Below are positions 8,878-17,673 of a stretch of DNA of 64,000 bases, piece by piece. The stretch lies in the NCBI GenBank assembly GCA_001567485.1, contig JZRA01000047.1, positions 1-64,000 of the forward strand. Reading direction: 5' to 3'. The position numbers and the translations under genes are program-made. The DNA is from Chloroflexi bacterium OLB13. Lineage in GTDB: Bacteria; Chloroflexota; Anaerolineae; Aggregatilineales; Phototrophicaceae. The first letter of the stretch is position 1; each line of letters starts with the position of its first letter. The notes under the pieces are model-generated. The model did no database searches. It was given only the letters and a program-made list of their open reading frames with translations, and was not told the DNA's origin.

Positions 8878-10083
8878 CTACTCTTTCGGGCTTACGTTTG
8901 TCGCTTCAAGCCCGAGTGTCTCTAGGAACTTGAAGAGGTCGTTGATGCCGCCCTCACGGGATTTGTGCGCTTCCATGTAAACTCCGTCAATTTTGACTGG
9001 TTTCAGGAATGCATTGCCTCGCGGATGTATCGGCTCAGCGGCAATGAGATGTCGCCCATAACCAGTGGACATCGGAAGCTGTAAGTTCTGGAGGTAATCG
9101 CCCTCCTTCAGGAACTCAAGCGTCTTTGTATATAGCTCCGGAATTGATGTCGCTTCGATTGTCTTGCCATCGATCTTTATCCTAATGATTGGTTTCTTTC
9201 GCTGGATTCGTCTTCCAGTTGTGCTCGGCTCACTAAGATCTACGTCCAACCGTAGCAATTCAATTAGCGCATCGATTGCGTTGCCGTGTTTGCCGTAGAT
9301 CTTGTGAGCAAGTTCGACTTCCCTGTCCGTTGTTGCCATGCGTCGGTTACCTTTCTTTGGATTGGGATACTTCAATGTCTTCGTATACTCATCAAGAAAG
9401 ACCCTGCCGAACTCAGAGAGCCTGCCACTCTGCATGCACGGTGCAATCAAATCATCGTAAAGTGTCTGAAAATCGATAACGATCCACTGATTGCTACCAA
9501 AAAGATGGAAGCGATTGTCACCAAGATTCCAGTCAGGCGACACAAACACCGGATACAATACTTCACGGTTCTTCTTGTCCTGTTCCCTTTCCCGAATATA
9601 CGCGATGTATTTCGCGCATTGATCCTGATCGATCTTTGAATTCACCTTCATCTCAATAAGGATCTTCACCGACATTCGCAAGTGGACAATACCTTCGACG
9701 AACACATCGATCTTACCTCTGTTGTTCTTTCCTGATGCTATCGACGAAATTGTGACCTCTTGCAGGTCAGACTCATTGGGTCTAGCTCGCGCGGCGGATA
9801 GATCACCGTCTATGGTGATATCGCTGAGCGAAACCTTGCGATTTGCCTTGGGGTCTTCTTTGTTCATCATGGTTAAGATGAACCGGCGAAGCGGGAAGTC
9901 GCCCAAGCCGTGGTTGCTCGAGGGATTTAGCAACCAACCTAGCGTAGCGCTATGCCACGTCTCTGTATGAGTTCGCCCTACAACGTTGAAGAAGCTTGTC
10001 TCTGCTTGCATATCCTCAAAATCGGCAAAGAGAGGATCGTTGATGAGATGCATTATCGCACTGTGGCGATTGACTTCGGACAT
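8878..10083 (-). CDS. PD-(D/E)XK nuclease superfamily protein (PDDEXK_4-like)
   Basis: 401 residues from ATG 10083, behind a strong ribosome site (GGAGGAG). The N-terminal ETWHSATLGWLLNP block and the catalytic series D126 (GKIDVFVEG), E144-x-K146 (LIEMKVNS) and Q155 (DQDQCAKYI) are those of PD-(D/E)XK nucleases of the PDDEXK_4 type, which occur singly in defence islands. The C-terminal 150 residues form a second region (RIKIDGKTIEA...) I do not recognise. It lies 18 bp after the DUF1156 remnant and directly before the HEPN-vWA gene, so the two are probably cotranscribed. The catalytic residues are intact, so an active DNase is plausible. Confidence 0.8.
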   Translation of the reverse strand: MSEVNRHSAIMHLINDPLFADFEDMQAETSFFNVVGRTHTETWHSATLGWLLNPSSNHGLGDFPLRRFILTMMNKEDPKANRKVSLSDITIDGDLSAARARPNESDLQEVTISSIASGKNNRGKIDVFVEGIVHLRMSVKILIEMKVNSKIDQDQCAKYIAYIREREQDKKNREVLYPVFVSPDWNLGDNRFHLFGSNQWIVIDFQTLYDDLIAPCMQSGRLSEFGRVFLDEYTKTLKYPNPKKGNRRMATTDREVELAHKIYGKHGNAIDALIELLRLDVDLSEPSTTGRRIQRKKPIIRIKIDGKTIEATSIPELYTKTLEFLKEGDYLQNLQLPMSTGYGRHLIAAEPIHPRGNAFLKPVKIDGVYMEAHKSREGGINDLFKFLETLGLEATNVSPKE

Positions 10084-10101
10084 TGTCTATCTCCTCCTAC
10101 T

Positions 10102-10310
10102 CTACTCAAACAACCCCGGCTGCCGGCGCGCATCGCCGGACTCGGCGGCGGTGCGCTGCTGGGCCGCGACCTCGTCGATGCCCGACCAGCTCACCACCAG
10201 CGCGTTGTAGTCCCGCGCATGATCCGCCCAGCCCTTTGGCTTGCTACACTAATAACTTCCAGCGGCAGCGCGACTTCGATCAGCTTCTTGCGGGGGGCAC
10301 TCGATGGCAT
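10102..10310 (-). pseudogene. Gutted DUF1156 DNA methylase gene (N- and C-terminal ends only)
   Basis: From ATG 10310 the minus strand encodes MPSSAPRKKLIEVALPLEVI, the typical start of DUF1156 adenine methylases (RKKLIEVALPLEAI). The similarity stops after about 22 codons. In another frame, 10245 to 10105 encodes KPKGWADHARDYNALVVSW...RRQPGLFE and a TAG at 10102, which fits a DUF1156 C-terminus. Some 900 internal codons are therefore missing and the frames no longer join. The last 117 bp (10120-10236) recur at 16584-16699. Known context: DUF1156 and DUF499 genes are neighbours in anti-phage islands, and a DUF499 stub lies 2.5 kb downstream. Confidence 0.7.
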
Positions 10311-10357
10311 GAAATTACCTGTTCATTCAATTCGGCTGAAGGTATCTGGGGCGAATA

Positions 10358-11683
10358 CTACCATTGAACGGTTGGTCCCCACTCGCTGGTCACATGATCG
10401 CCAACGGCTCGGACTCGGAAGTAGTATGCCGTATTCGGTCGGAGAGTCGTGATGTCGAGGGATGACGATTGTGACTCCACGATCCACGATTGATCGAAAT
10501 CCGGATCGGCACTGTACTCCACTTCGTATAGCTGGGCGCCTTCAACCGGCAGCCAACGCAGCGAGGCCCTAGTGCTGCCAGCCATGCGGAACGGCGGATT
10601 AATCGGCATCAGGCGTGGTGCGCGCAGTACCGTCGGTGCGCTTTGCCCTCCAAGCGATCGAAATGCTGTGAACGGATTGGAGGGTGTCACGATGGTAAGC
10701 GGGCGCCAGCCGGACACGGGCCAGGCGATGTCGGCATCGGTGAGCTTCAAGCGGGTACCGGCTCGTGAGACGGCGCTGAGCGCGGCATGCCAGTCGGCAA
10801 ATGTCGGGCAGTCGGCCAAGGTCGCGGATTGCCATGCCGCGGTAAACAGATCGACCAACTGCTTCGCCACGTGTGCGGGTACATCGGGCATCTTCGACAG
10901 GACTTGGGTCGCCAGAGCATACACCGGACTCTTCGCGTCCTGCAGCGTATCGGCGTCGAATACGTGCCCGTCTTCCGAGGCGGCATCACGTGTGCGATCA
11001 TCGTGCCACAACAGCGCCTCGACGATCAGTATGGCGCCGGCGAAACGATCCGCATCGGCTGACCAGAGGCCCGAACCAGCCGTCTGATGGGCGTAACCTG
11101 CCGTTCCGGCGGGTACCTGCGCCGGTCGTGGGAGCCCCGGCGCGTAGATGTCTTCTACGTCGATGAGCTGGAAATCCAGCGTATCGGGATCAATCAGGAC
11201 GTTGCCACACGCGATGTCGCAGTGCGCAATCGATCGCTTCTCGAGCTCGACCATGACCTCAACGATGTTGCGGGCGACCTCGACACTCACGCGGGGAACG
11301 ACCGGCGCCTTGTTCTGCACGATATCCGCCCACGTGCGCCCCTGTGACCACGGCATCAATACCGCGAACTCGAGATCGGGTTCCTGTTTGACAGCGTCAG
11401 CGCCGTACCCGGTCTTTTCGAGAACTTGTCGTTCGCACACCTCCATGCCTTTGATCGACGCAAACTGACGAAGCTCCTTGGTGTTGTTGACGAGCTCGGG
11501 CTTGCGATGGCCGGGCTTGAACACCTTAAGCGCAAACGGCTGCGCGTTCGATTTCTGCTCAATCTTGAACACCATGCCTTTGGCGCCTTCTTGTTGGAAG
11601 GGCATCTTGGGTGCCGCCGGATGCGGCGCAACCGTGAATATCTCACCGGCAATGGTTAAGGTGTCGTGGGGCCTAACCTTCAT
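10358..11683 (-). CDS. Cytoplasmic protein kinase with C-terminal FN3 domain (kinase 2 of cassette)
   Basis: 441 residues from ATG 11683. Kinase domain about 10-300: ALKVF lysine K53, catalytic loop HCDIACGN (D156, N161), and a DVED sequence (175-178) in place of DFG, followed by PAGTAGYAHQT as the activation-loop end. Residues 355-441 form one fibronectin type III domain (LRWLPVEGAQLYEVEYS...YYFRVRAVG). No signal peptide or membrane segment is seen. The gene overlaps kinase 1 by 11 nt, so it is translated in step with it. It belongs to the family in TerY-P triads, where kinase, PP2C and vWA protein act together; the partners are inferred from gene order. Confidence 0.85.
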   Translation of the reverse strand: MKVRPHDTLTIAGEIFTVAPHPAAPKMPFQQEGAKGMVFKIEQKSNAQPFALKVFKPGHRKPELVNNTKELRQFASIKGMEVCERQVLEKTGYGADAVKQEPDLEFAVLMPWSQGRTWADIVQNKAPVVPRVSVEVARNIVEVMVELEKRSIAHCDIACGNVLIDPDTLDFQLIDVEDIYAPGLPRPAQVPAGTAGYAHQTAGSGLWSADADRFAGAILIVEALLWHDDRTRDAASEDGHVFDADTLQDAKSPVYALATQVLSKMPDVPAHVAKQLVDLFTAAWQSATLADCPTFADWHAALSAVSRAGTRLKLTDADIAWPVSGWRPLTIVTPSNPFTAFRSLGGQSAPTVLRAPRLMPINPPFRMAGSTRASLRWLPVEGAQLYEVEYSADPDFDQSWIVESQSSSLDITTLRPNTAYYFRVRAVGDHVTSEWGPTVQW

Positions 11684-14675
11684 TCTGATTGCCTTCGGTC
11701 TCTGTATTGATGATCACGGTGTTCGATTTCCGACCAGCCTGCGCCTCGATCTCGGAGTACGGCGTAACGGACACGCTGTACACGCCGCCAACAACATCCG
11801 AGTCGCTCAGCGTGAATTCGTTCGTGTCCCCATCGAGTCGAACCGTGTTGGAGAAGGGCCCACGAATCGACAAGTCGTAGTGCGTGGCGCCCGAAACGCT
11901 CGACCACGCGATGTACCAGCCCCCCGCGATGCGTTCAACGTTCAGTGTTGGCGTCGACTTCGGATTCCAGACTATGTACCTTCGACTGTCGTGCCTGGCC
12001 GTCTTCGGTTCAACGACTCTGGGCTCGTCGATTGGATGCTCGGGTCTCTCGGCGGCTTCGCTGACCGGTGGTGCCTCCGTGGCGGGTTTTTCGAACCGGA
12101 TTTCGTGCATGTCGCTGAGGTCGCCGGCGAAGTCGTTGCTGTCGAATGGCTCCACCTGAAACACGTGTACGGTGTCCCAGCTGCGCTCGCTGATGAACGT
12201 GCGCCACGGTTGGGCACACGCCCATTTGTTGAGCGGCGTCAACGTGTTGTCATCTCTGCGGAGTTCATGCAATACATAGCGACTGGCGCCTTCGACTTCC
12301 TCCCACTCCAGCGTGAACTTCGCGCCAGCGGCAACCGTGTCCGGTGCGTGCTTGAACGACGGTTTCTGCAGGGCAAGGCGTATGGTGGTGCCCTGTGACG
12401 ATGCGATGGTTCCCTGGTCGCTTTCCGCGTCGACGTAGACCTCATACGTGCCTGGCGCGAAGGTTTTCGAGAAACGGGTGTCTGTCACCGTTTCGATGTG
12501 GGAATGCTCGCCGGCATCTTCAGTGTTACCGACCAGCACCGTGTATTTCGTGGCGCCCAGAACAGGCTGCCATGTCACGTCCAAGCGGAGTCCAGTCGTC
12601 GAGACACCCAGCTGGAGACTGCCCGCAGGGATCTCCACTTCATATTCAGCGCTTGGCGCGCTGTGTTGATTTTTCCGCACCGCCTGAACCGTGAATACGT
12701 ACCGACCGGCTGGAAGGTACAGGACGGCCTTCTCCGTAAACGACGCAACGGTGCCAGACTTCTTCGCGCTCCGCCACTCGATCATGTAGCTATCGGCTTC
12801 GGACACCTTATTCCAACGGAGCGTTACCGAGCCGGGAGCCACCTCGATCTTCTTGCGTGCCCACTGCGGACTCTTGGGCGCAAGCTTGAAGTCGTCGACG
12901 ATCGGTTTGCCCGTCACGCTGTGCGTGGGGTCCACTCCCGACACTTTGGCAGTGAAATGGTCGAAGTCGAGCGAAATGTGCAGTCGCGCCAGGTCCAGCC
13001 GCGTATCGGTCGTGACTTGCTGGTAGCTCGTACCGTCGGGGAGGGCGATGTCGACCTGATAGGAACGGGCATTGGGAACGGATGACCACACCAACGTGCC
13101 ATCCTCAAACGCGATCTGCTTGGGTGCGGGCAATGGAACACGAACGTCAAACGCGGACGTGCGGGTAACGAGGTTGACGGAGCCGAAGCCACCGACCTGC
13201 GACTGCTTAAGGTGCAGCCTGTACGCGCCGGACTTTAGCGCACTGTAGGGAAGCGACAGAATGTACACGGTTTGCTCGCTTCCACCGCTCGCGCTACTCA
13301 TGGATACCTTGACGCTCTCTTGACTTCCGCCTGAGCTGAACACTTGGGGTTCGGAGAATCCGACTTTGCTATCGCATTCCCATCGTAGGCTGAAGGCGTC
13401 GCTGTTGCTTAACCGTTGGAAGTTCGGCGGGTATGCGACCATGACGGCGAACGGCTCGCCCCACCGGCCGCCCAACGATAGTGCCGCCGGCCGAAGTCGA
13501 ATGTGATGGACCACCCCCGGCTTGGCATCCTCAACCCAAGTGAACTGCCCGTCTTGCGTCCGGCCACTGGCGACCAGATCGCTGAATGTCAGCGCTTTTG
13601 CGACCTGATACTCAATGTCAGCATTTTTGGCATCCGGAGTCAGCGTAACCACAAATGTGTTGTCCACGTACTCCACGTCGACGATCTTGGGCACACCAAC
13701 AAGCGGCGTCCGCGGTATCGATGTAATGGTCGATAGTCCGCGCGCAGTCATAGCGTGGATTGCCGTGTGCCATTCGGCGATAGACGGGCATGCGTCGAGT
13801 GTCTCTGCGCGCCACGCTCGGGCAAACAGATCCGCGACGTCAGGCGAGCCAACCCTGAGGGCCGCCAGTAGGAGGCGGTACTTCTCATTCTGCTCGGAGG
13901 GGGACGCGAGATCGTTGTCATCAAAGTATGACGATGCGCCGTCGCCGGCCGCAGCACGAACTTCACCGAGATGCCAGGTGAGCATCTCAGCGAGCAATAT
14001 GGCGCTGGCAAACCGATCACCGTGCGGGCTCCACTGTCCCTGTTGTCGGCTGGTGCGATGCTGATAGCCCGACGTGCCTGCGGGTATTTCGCCGGCTTCG
14101 GGACTGGGCAAATATGGGACGAAGCAGTCCTCGATATCGATTAGCTCCACACCACCTCGCTGCAAGTCATTGAGGTCGATCATGATGTTCGAGCCTGCGA
14201 TGTCACAATGTGCGAAGCCGGCCATCTCCAACTCGAGCAGCGTCTGGCTCGTTCGACGGGCGACCTGCAATCCCGTATCAGCCTTATATGGGCGTTCTTC
14301 ACCTTTGGTCCAGAAATTCTCCCAGTTGTCACCAGATATCCACGGCATCAAGACCGAATGATCGAGATCAGGATACTCGGTCACTAGCCTCGCTTGTGTC
14401 ATCCTATATATCGCGATGCGCTGGGCAACCAGTATGCCTTCGACTTTCCAGTCGTTCAGGACACCACTGACGACCGATACTCGGCCGCTCCGATGTCCGG
14501 GTGCGAAGACCTTCAGCGCCCAGTCCTGCCCCTTCGGATCCTTAAGGTGGTAGACCGTGCCCTTCTTGCCTTGCGCCTGATAGACCATCTTCAGCCGCAC
14601 TTGCTGCGGGTGCGGCTGAAATCTATAGACTTGGCTGTTGATCTCTATCGAGTCGCCGACCTGGGGTTTGAACAT
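11673..14675 (-). CDS. Protein kinase with a long tail of FN3-like repeats (kinase 1 of cassette)
   Basis: 1000 residues from ATG 14675 with AGGTGG upstream. Kinase domain about 15-320: ALKVF K55, catalytic loop HCDIAGSN (D158, N163), DIED (180-183) replacing DFG, then PAGTSGYQHRTSRQ. The remaining ~680 residues contain at least five FN3-like units, each with a W-x5-A-x-x-Y core: WSSVPNARSYQVDI, WNKVSEADSYMIEW, WQPVLGATKYTVLV, WEEVEGASRYVLHE and WSSVSGATHYDLSI. No signal peptide is present, so these act inside the cell, probably as a scaffold. It lies 11 bp after PP2C and overlaps kinase 2. Both kinases share the same altered DFG, so this is a family trait, not decay. Confidence 0.87.
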   Translation of the reverse strand: MFKPQVGDSIEINSQVYRFQPHPQQVRLKMVYQAQGKKGTVYHLKDPKGQDWALKVFAPGHRSGRVSVVSGVLNDWKVEGILVAQRIAIYRMTQARLVTEYPDLDHSVLMPWISGDNWENFWTKGEERPYKADTGLQVARRTSQTLLELEMAGFAHCDIAGSNIMIDLNDLQRGGVELIDIEDCFVPYLPSPEAGEIPAGTSGYQHRTSRQQGQWSPHGDRFASAILLAEMLTWHLGEVRAAAGDGASSYFDDNDLASPSEQNEKYRLLLAALRVGSPDVADLFARAWRAETLDACPSIAEWHTAIHAMTARGLSTITSIPRTPLVGVPKIVDVEYVDNTFVVTLTPDAKNADIEYQVAKALTFSDLVASGRTQDGQFTWVEDAKPGVVHHIRLRPAALSLGGRWGEPFAVMVAYPPNFQRLSNSDAFSLRWECDSKVGFSEPQVFSSGGSQESVKVSMSSASGGSEQTVYILSLPYSALKSGAYRLHLKQSQVGGFGSVNLVTRTSAFDVRVPLPAPKQIAFEDGTLVWSSVPNARSYQVDIALPDGTSYQQVTTDTRLDLARLHISLDFDHFTAKVSGVDPTHSVTGKPIVDDFKLAPKSPQWARKKIEVAPGSVTLRWNKVSEADSYMIEWRSAKKSGTVASFTEKAVLYLPAGRYVFTVQAVRKNQHSAPSAEYEVEIPAGSLQLGVSTTGLRLDVTWQPVLGATKYTVLVGNTEDAGEHSHIETVTDTRFSKTFAPGTYEVYVDAESDQGTIASSQGTTIRLALQKPSFKHAPDTVAAGAKFTLEWEEVEGASRYVLHELRRDDNTLTPLNKWACAQPWRTFISERSWDTVHVFQVEPFDSNDFAGDLSDMHEIRFEKPATEAPPVSEAAERPEHPIDEPRVVEPKTARHDSRRYIVWNPKSTPTLNVERIAGGWYIAWSSVSGATHYDLSIRGPFSNTVRLDGDTNEFTLSDSDVVGGVYSVSVTPYSEIEAQAGRKSNTVIINTETEGNQNEG

Positions 14676-14686
14676 AGACCCACCTG

Positions 14687-15526
14687 CTAAAGCAGTTGCG
14701 GTTGACCCAGATCATTGGTGAACTCGATCTGGATGTACGTGATGTCGTCGGAATCTTCGCGCTTCTGCAGCATCTCGATGTGTTCCTGCAATTCGGCATC
14801 GGACAGCCACCATAGCTCGGCATCCTTCAGTCCATCTGAGTGCGCGATGATGTGCCTGACGCGGTTCATGGTCTCCGGATCGTCGATGACGTGGGGGACG
14901 ATTTCACCGATCACGCCGCGTTTGGACGACCAACGAGAGTCGGTGTCTGGTCGGTAGGTGTAGAGCGAGTTGAAGTCGCCATCCAGCACAGAAAGGCGGA
15001 GGTCGCCACAGCTGGCAAAGGACAACTTGCCTTGCGTCATACGACCCCCAATGAACATGGTCTGGCTGCCGACTTCGCGCTGACGGTTCAGCGCGCTTCG
15101 CATAAGTGATGGAATGTCGTCGGGGATCGGTTCGTCATCGATTGGGTTGACGACTTCAGGCGGCATTTCCTTGAGCCGCTTCCACAGGTTATCGCCGAGC
15201 TGTACCGCGGAAATCGTGTCTCCCCATTTGCCCCACATCGTATTGCAGAGCCAATCGCCCATCGTTCGGGCGGCAACATCGCCGCGGTACGAGCTCCCGA
15301 CGCCATCGCAGATCGCAAACACGAACTTCGGATGTCGTTTGCTGTCTACGCCAAAGCGGAGCTCCAGGTAGTCCTGTCCGTTTTGCTGCGTGGTCAACGA
15401 TTCTGTAGAAGGCACGTACCCGAGGCGATACCGCCAATACATTGACGGCAGATCGGTCCACGGGCGTACATCTAAATGAGACTGTCGGAATTTGATCGTG
15501 TCGGTTAACGCCGTCGAGGGTGCCAT
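14687..15526 (-). CDS. PP2C-type Ser/Thr protein phosphatase
   Basis: 279 residues from ATG 15526 (a TTG at 15535 would add 3). PP2C motifs in order: AICDGVGSSYRGD (D74-G75 metal site), MGGRM/ASCGDLRL (GDxR), IAHSDGLKD (SDG) and DSDDITYIQ (final DD). These metal ligands predict an active Mn/Mg-dependent phosphatase. It lies 19 bp after the vWA gene and 11 bp before kinase 1 on the same strand. In the TerY-P triad a phosphatase of this type opposes the kinase, and the same role is likely here. An RDGVGGG-like motif of classical PP2Cs is replaced by DGVGSS. Confidence 0.88.
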   Translation of the reverse strand: MAPSTALTDTIKFRQSHLDVRPWTDLPSMYWRYRLGYVPSTESLTTQQNGQDYLELRFGVDSKRHPKFVFAICDGVGSSYRGDVAARTMGDWLCNTMWGKWGDTISAVQLGDNLWKRLKEMPPEVVNPIDDEPIPDDIPSLMRSALNRQREVGSQTMFIGGRMTQGKLSFASCGDLRLSVLDGDFNSLYTYRPDTDSRWSSKRGVIGEIVPHVIDDPETMNRVRHIIAHSDGLKDAELWWLSDAELQEHIEMLQKREDSDDITYIQIEFTNDLGQPQLL

Positions 15527-15545
15527 GGATGGCAACTCTGTCCGT

Positions 15546-16334
15546 TTACCGGGTCGGCGTGACGCCGGACATGACGTACGCCATCTCGATCATTTTCGAG
15601 TCGTTGCCGGCGAACAGCATGCGCGCTTCATCGCGCCAGTTGTGGTATCCGAACTCCCGGAAGATGCCCACGTAGTTGGGCGGCAGTACGGAGGACATCC
15701 GGAACAGCTCCTTGACGAACTGGTTTGAAATCTCGCTCTCGGAGGTCAGCCCCGTCCAACTCGTCGGATCGGCCACCGTCTGGCCGAGCGGATTCGGCCC
15801 GATGTAGATGTTCTCTACCAGGACGTTGCCGTCCGGCGTCGACATGTTCATGATGCGCTGGGCAACGGGCCCCGGATCGCCGCCGTTGTATTCCCCGTCG
15901 GTCAGGTGACAGACCATCGGCGCGGGGCTGTTGGGCGGCAGATTCGGGATCTCCGCCAACAGGATGCGCTCCGCCTCAAGGAAGGCTGACTCCGTGTTGG
16001 TCATGTTCTGCGGCGAGAGGTTCGGGACGCCCTGCTGGGCGAACTCATCCACGGTCTTGATTCCGCCGAGCACATCCCAGACCTGGCCGGAATAGGCGAG
16101 CAGCGCGATGCGATAGCGCGGCTGGATCGACGTGCCGCGCGTCGACCGTGCGACCATCGATATCGCGACGTCCTCGAGGCACTTCGACACAAGCTCGATC
16201 CGACTGGTACGGTTGCCTTCGGGCATCACAATGTCGGGTGTGCCCATCGAACCGCTGACGTCAAGCAAATAGATAATGAGGGCCGGAGTCTTGCTAGTAG
16301 CCGCTGCCGTGTACGACATGGACTTTAATCCCAT
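15546..16334 (-). CDS. vWA domain protein (TerY-like), first gene of the kinase cassette
   Basis: 262 residues from ATG 16334; ATG 16319 (MSYTAAATS) is an equally possible start, since neither has a strong ribosome site. It is almost entirely one vWA domain with MIDAS DVSGSMG, a later conserved Thr/Asp in LTDGEYNGGD, and no signal peptide. It lacks the HEPN head of its near-identical copy at 7562-8869 (9 differences in 256 residues, counted by eye). It heads the vWA-PP2C-kinase-kinase series with short gaps. In TerY-type systems the vWA protein binds metal and scaffolds the phosphatase and kinase. Confidence 0.87.
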   Translation of the reverse strand: MGLKSMSYTAAATSKTPALIIYLLDVSGSMGTPDIVMPEGNRTSRIELVSKCLEDVAISMVARSTRGTSIQPRYRIALLAYSGQVWDVLGGIKTVDEFAQQGVPNLSPQNMTNTESAFLEAERILLAEIPNLPPNSPAPMVCHLTDGEYNGGDPGPVAQRIMNMSTPDGNVLVENIYIGPNPLGQTVADPTSWTGLTSESEISNQFVKELFRMSSVLPPNYVGIFREFGYHNWRDEARMLFAGNDSKMIEMAYVMSGVTPTR

Positions 16335-16556
16335 CTGTTCAGGGTAATCTCAGAATAACTATACATAACGTCGTCCCATATTTACATTAACGTGGTGACC
16401 ACCTGGATACAAGCGCTCGGCTGCAGATGACAAATCGCACGATTTATGGGATGTATGTCACGCCGTGTTCGAGTGCATCCACGGTGTGAATCCACAGATC
16501 GGTATGGGAATCGGATGCTTAGACGCAGAGCCGAGACGCTGACCGCTGTGCGCCGC
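16335..16556 (-). promoter_or_regulatory. Probable promoter region of the vWA-PP2C-kinase cassette
   Basis: A 222-bp AT-richer gap upstream of the cassette, without a credible reading frame. On the minus strand TATGTATAGTTAT near 16360 could serve as a -10 region, but no good -35 was found, so the exact promoter is not settled. Confidence 0.35.
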
Positions 16557-16706
16557 TCATTCCCCGTCCCCGAACATGCGCGTCTGCCGGCGTGCCTCGC
16601 CGGACTCGGCCGCCGCGCGCTGCTGGGCTGCGACCTGCCGATGCCCGACCAGCCCACCACCAGCGCGTTGTAGTCCCGCGCATGATCCGCCCAGCCCTTG
16701 CGCTCG
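16557..16706 (-). pseudogene. Second DUF1156 C-terminal fragment, frameshifted
   Basis: The minus strand encodes RKGWADHARDYNALVVGWS, then needs a one-base correction to read AAESGEARRQTRMFGDGE before TGA at 16557-16559. It matches the fragment at 10102-10245; the shared DNA is 117 bp (10120-10236) against 116 bp (16584-16699), with one indel. Together the two copies form direct repeats around the kinase cassette. The junction with the plus-strand TPR-like gene is at about 16706. Confidence 0.65.
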
Positions 16707-16709
16707 CAG

Positions 16710-17673
16710 ATGTTGTACAGACAAACCGATCTACAACTGCTGGAACAGCGATGGTCACGGGAGTTCCAGCCTTTACCTGATAGTGCCGCATTACGGGGCA
16801 GTCAGCTGGTCCATCTCGTGTGTTCGCTCGTTCACTTCTTTGATGCGGTGCGGCTCAATCGGGCACGCGACCGCTATGTGCGTCTCGCCATCAACGAGGC
16901 AACCCACCTCCGGAGATTCGCTATACGGTCTGGGCGGATTGGAGAAGCAAGCTACTGGCTGAAACTCGAGATGCTGCTACGAGTCGACGGTTTCGGATTT
17001 AACCTAGTGAAGCTGCAGGATCGGACAAGTTCTCAGACTGTGCTCGAACAAGCGGGCCGCGACATTGAGGAGCAAGGTGGATTGCAAGACAGCGATCTAC
17101 TTAGCACTTGGGTGCTCGCTCATCTCCATCTCGTGCCAGTCCGTCTCGAAGACAATGCGCAGGCTGGGCGTGATCGCGCGCAATCCGTTATGGACTCGGT
17201 CGCCAAATACGAGGAACAAGTCAATCCGTTTGTTCGCATCCGCTATCTGAATCAGCGTGCCCAACTCGAGCTATTACAGGGAAGACCCGATACCTCTCTG
17301 GCTTGGCTCAATCGCGGCGAGCGACTGTTGGTCACCATGCCCGTTATCTCCCACACTGAACAGATCGACCACTATTTCGCCCGACGCATAGGAAGTCCCG
17401 CACTGTTTAGGCTACTCGGCGGACTCTCCGGAAGTTACGACACTGTTCGACAAGCTCTCCCAACGTCACATTAACTCGCATTCGATTGGCGGCACCTGGA
17501 TGGACGGCTATCTCATCCTCGCCCGGATGTTGAAGGAGTGCGGGCGCAACCTTGAAGCCGTTCAACGTGCTCGTAAGGTAGAAGATGCGCTGAACCGTTT
17601 CCGGGACCACGATCGTGAGCTAGAAAGCGATGGTCCGAGACGGACCGTGATCGCCTCAATCGTCGGCGCGTAG
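16710..17673 (+). pseudogene. TPR-like helical protein, 5'-truncated and frameshifted
   Basis: From ATG 16710 a frame runs to TAA near 17472 (MLYRQTDLQLLEQRW...). A second frame then continues the same kind of sequence from about 17440 (FDKLSQRHINSHSIGGTW...ARMLKECGRNLEAVQRARK) to TAG 17671, so one base has been lost or gained near 17450. The protein is rich in helices with an A-x-x-x-G-R-x-x-E periodicity like the TPR tails of regulators or of XRE-type proteins. The N-terminus appears cut off at the DUF1156 junction. I cannot name the family. Confidence 0.5.
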
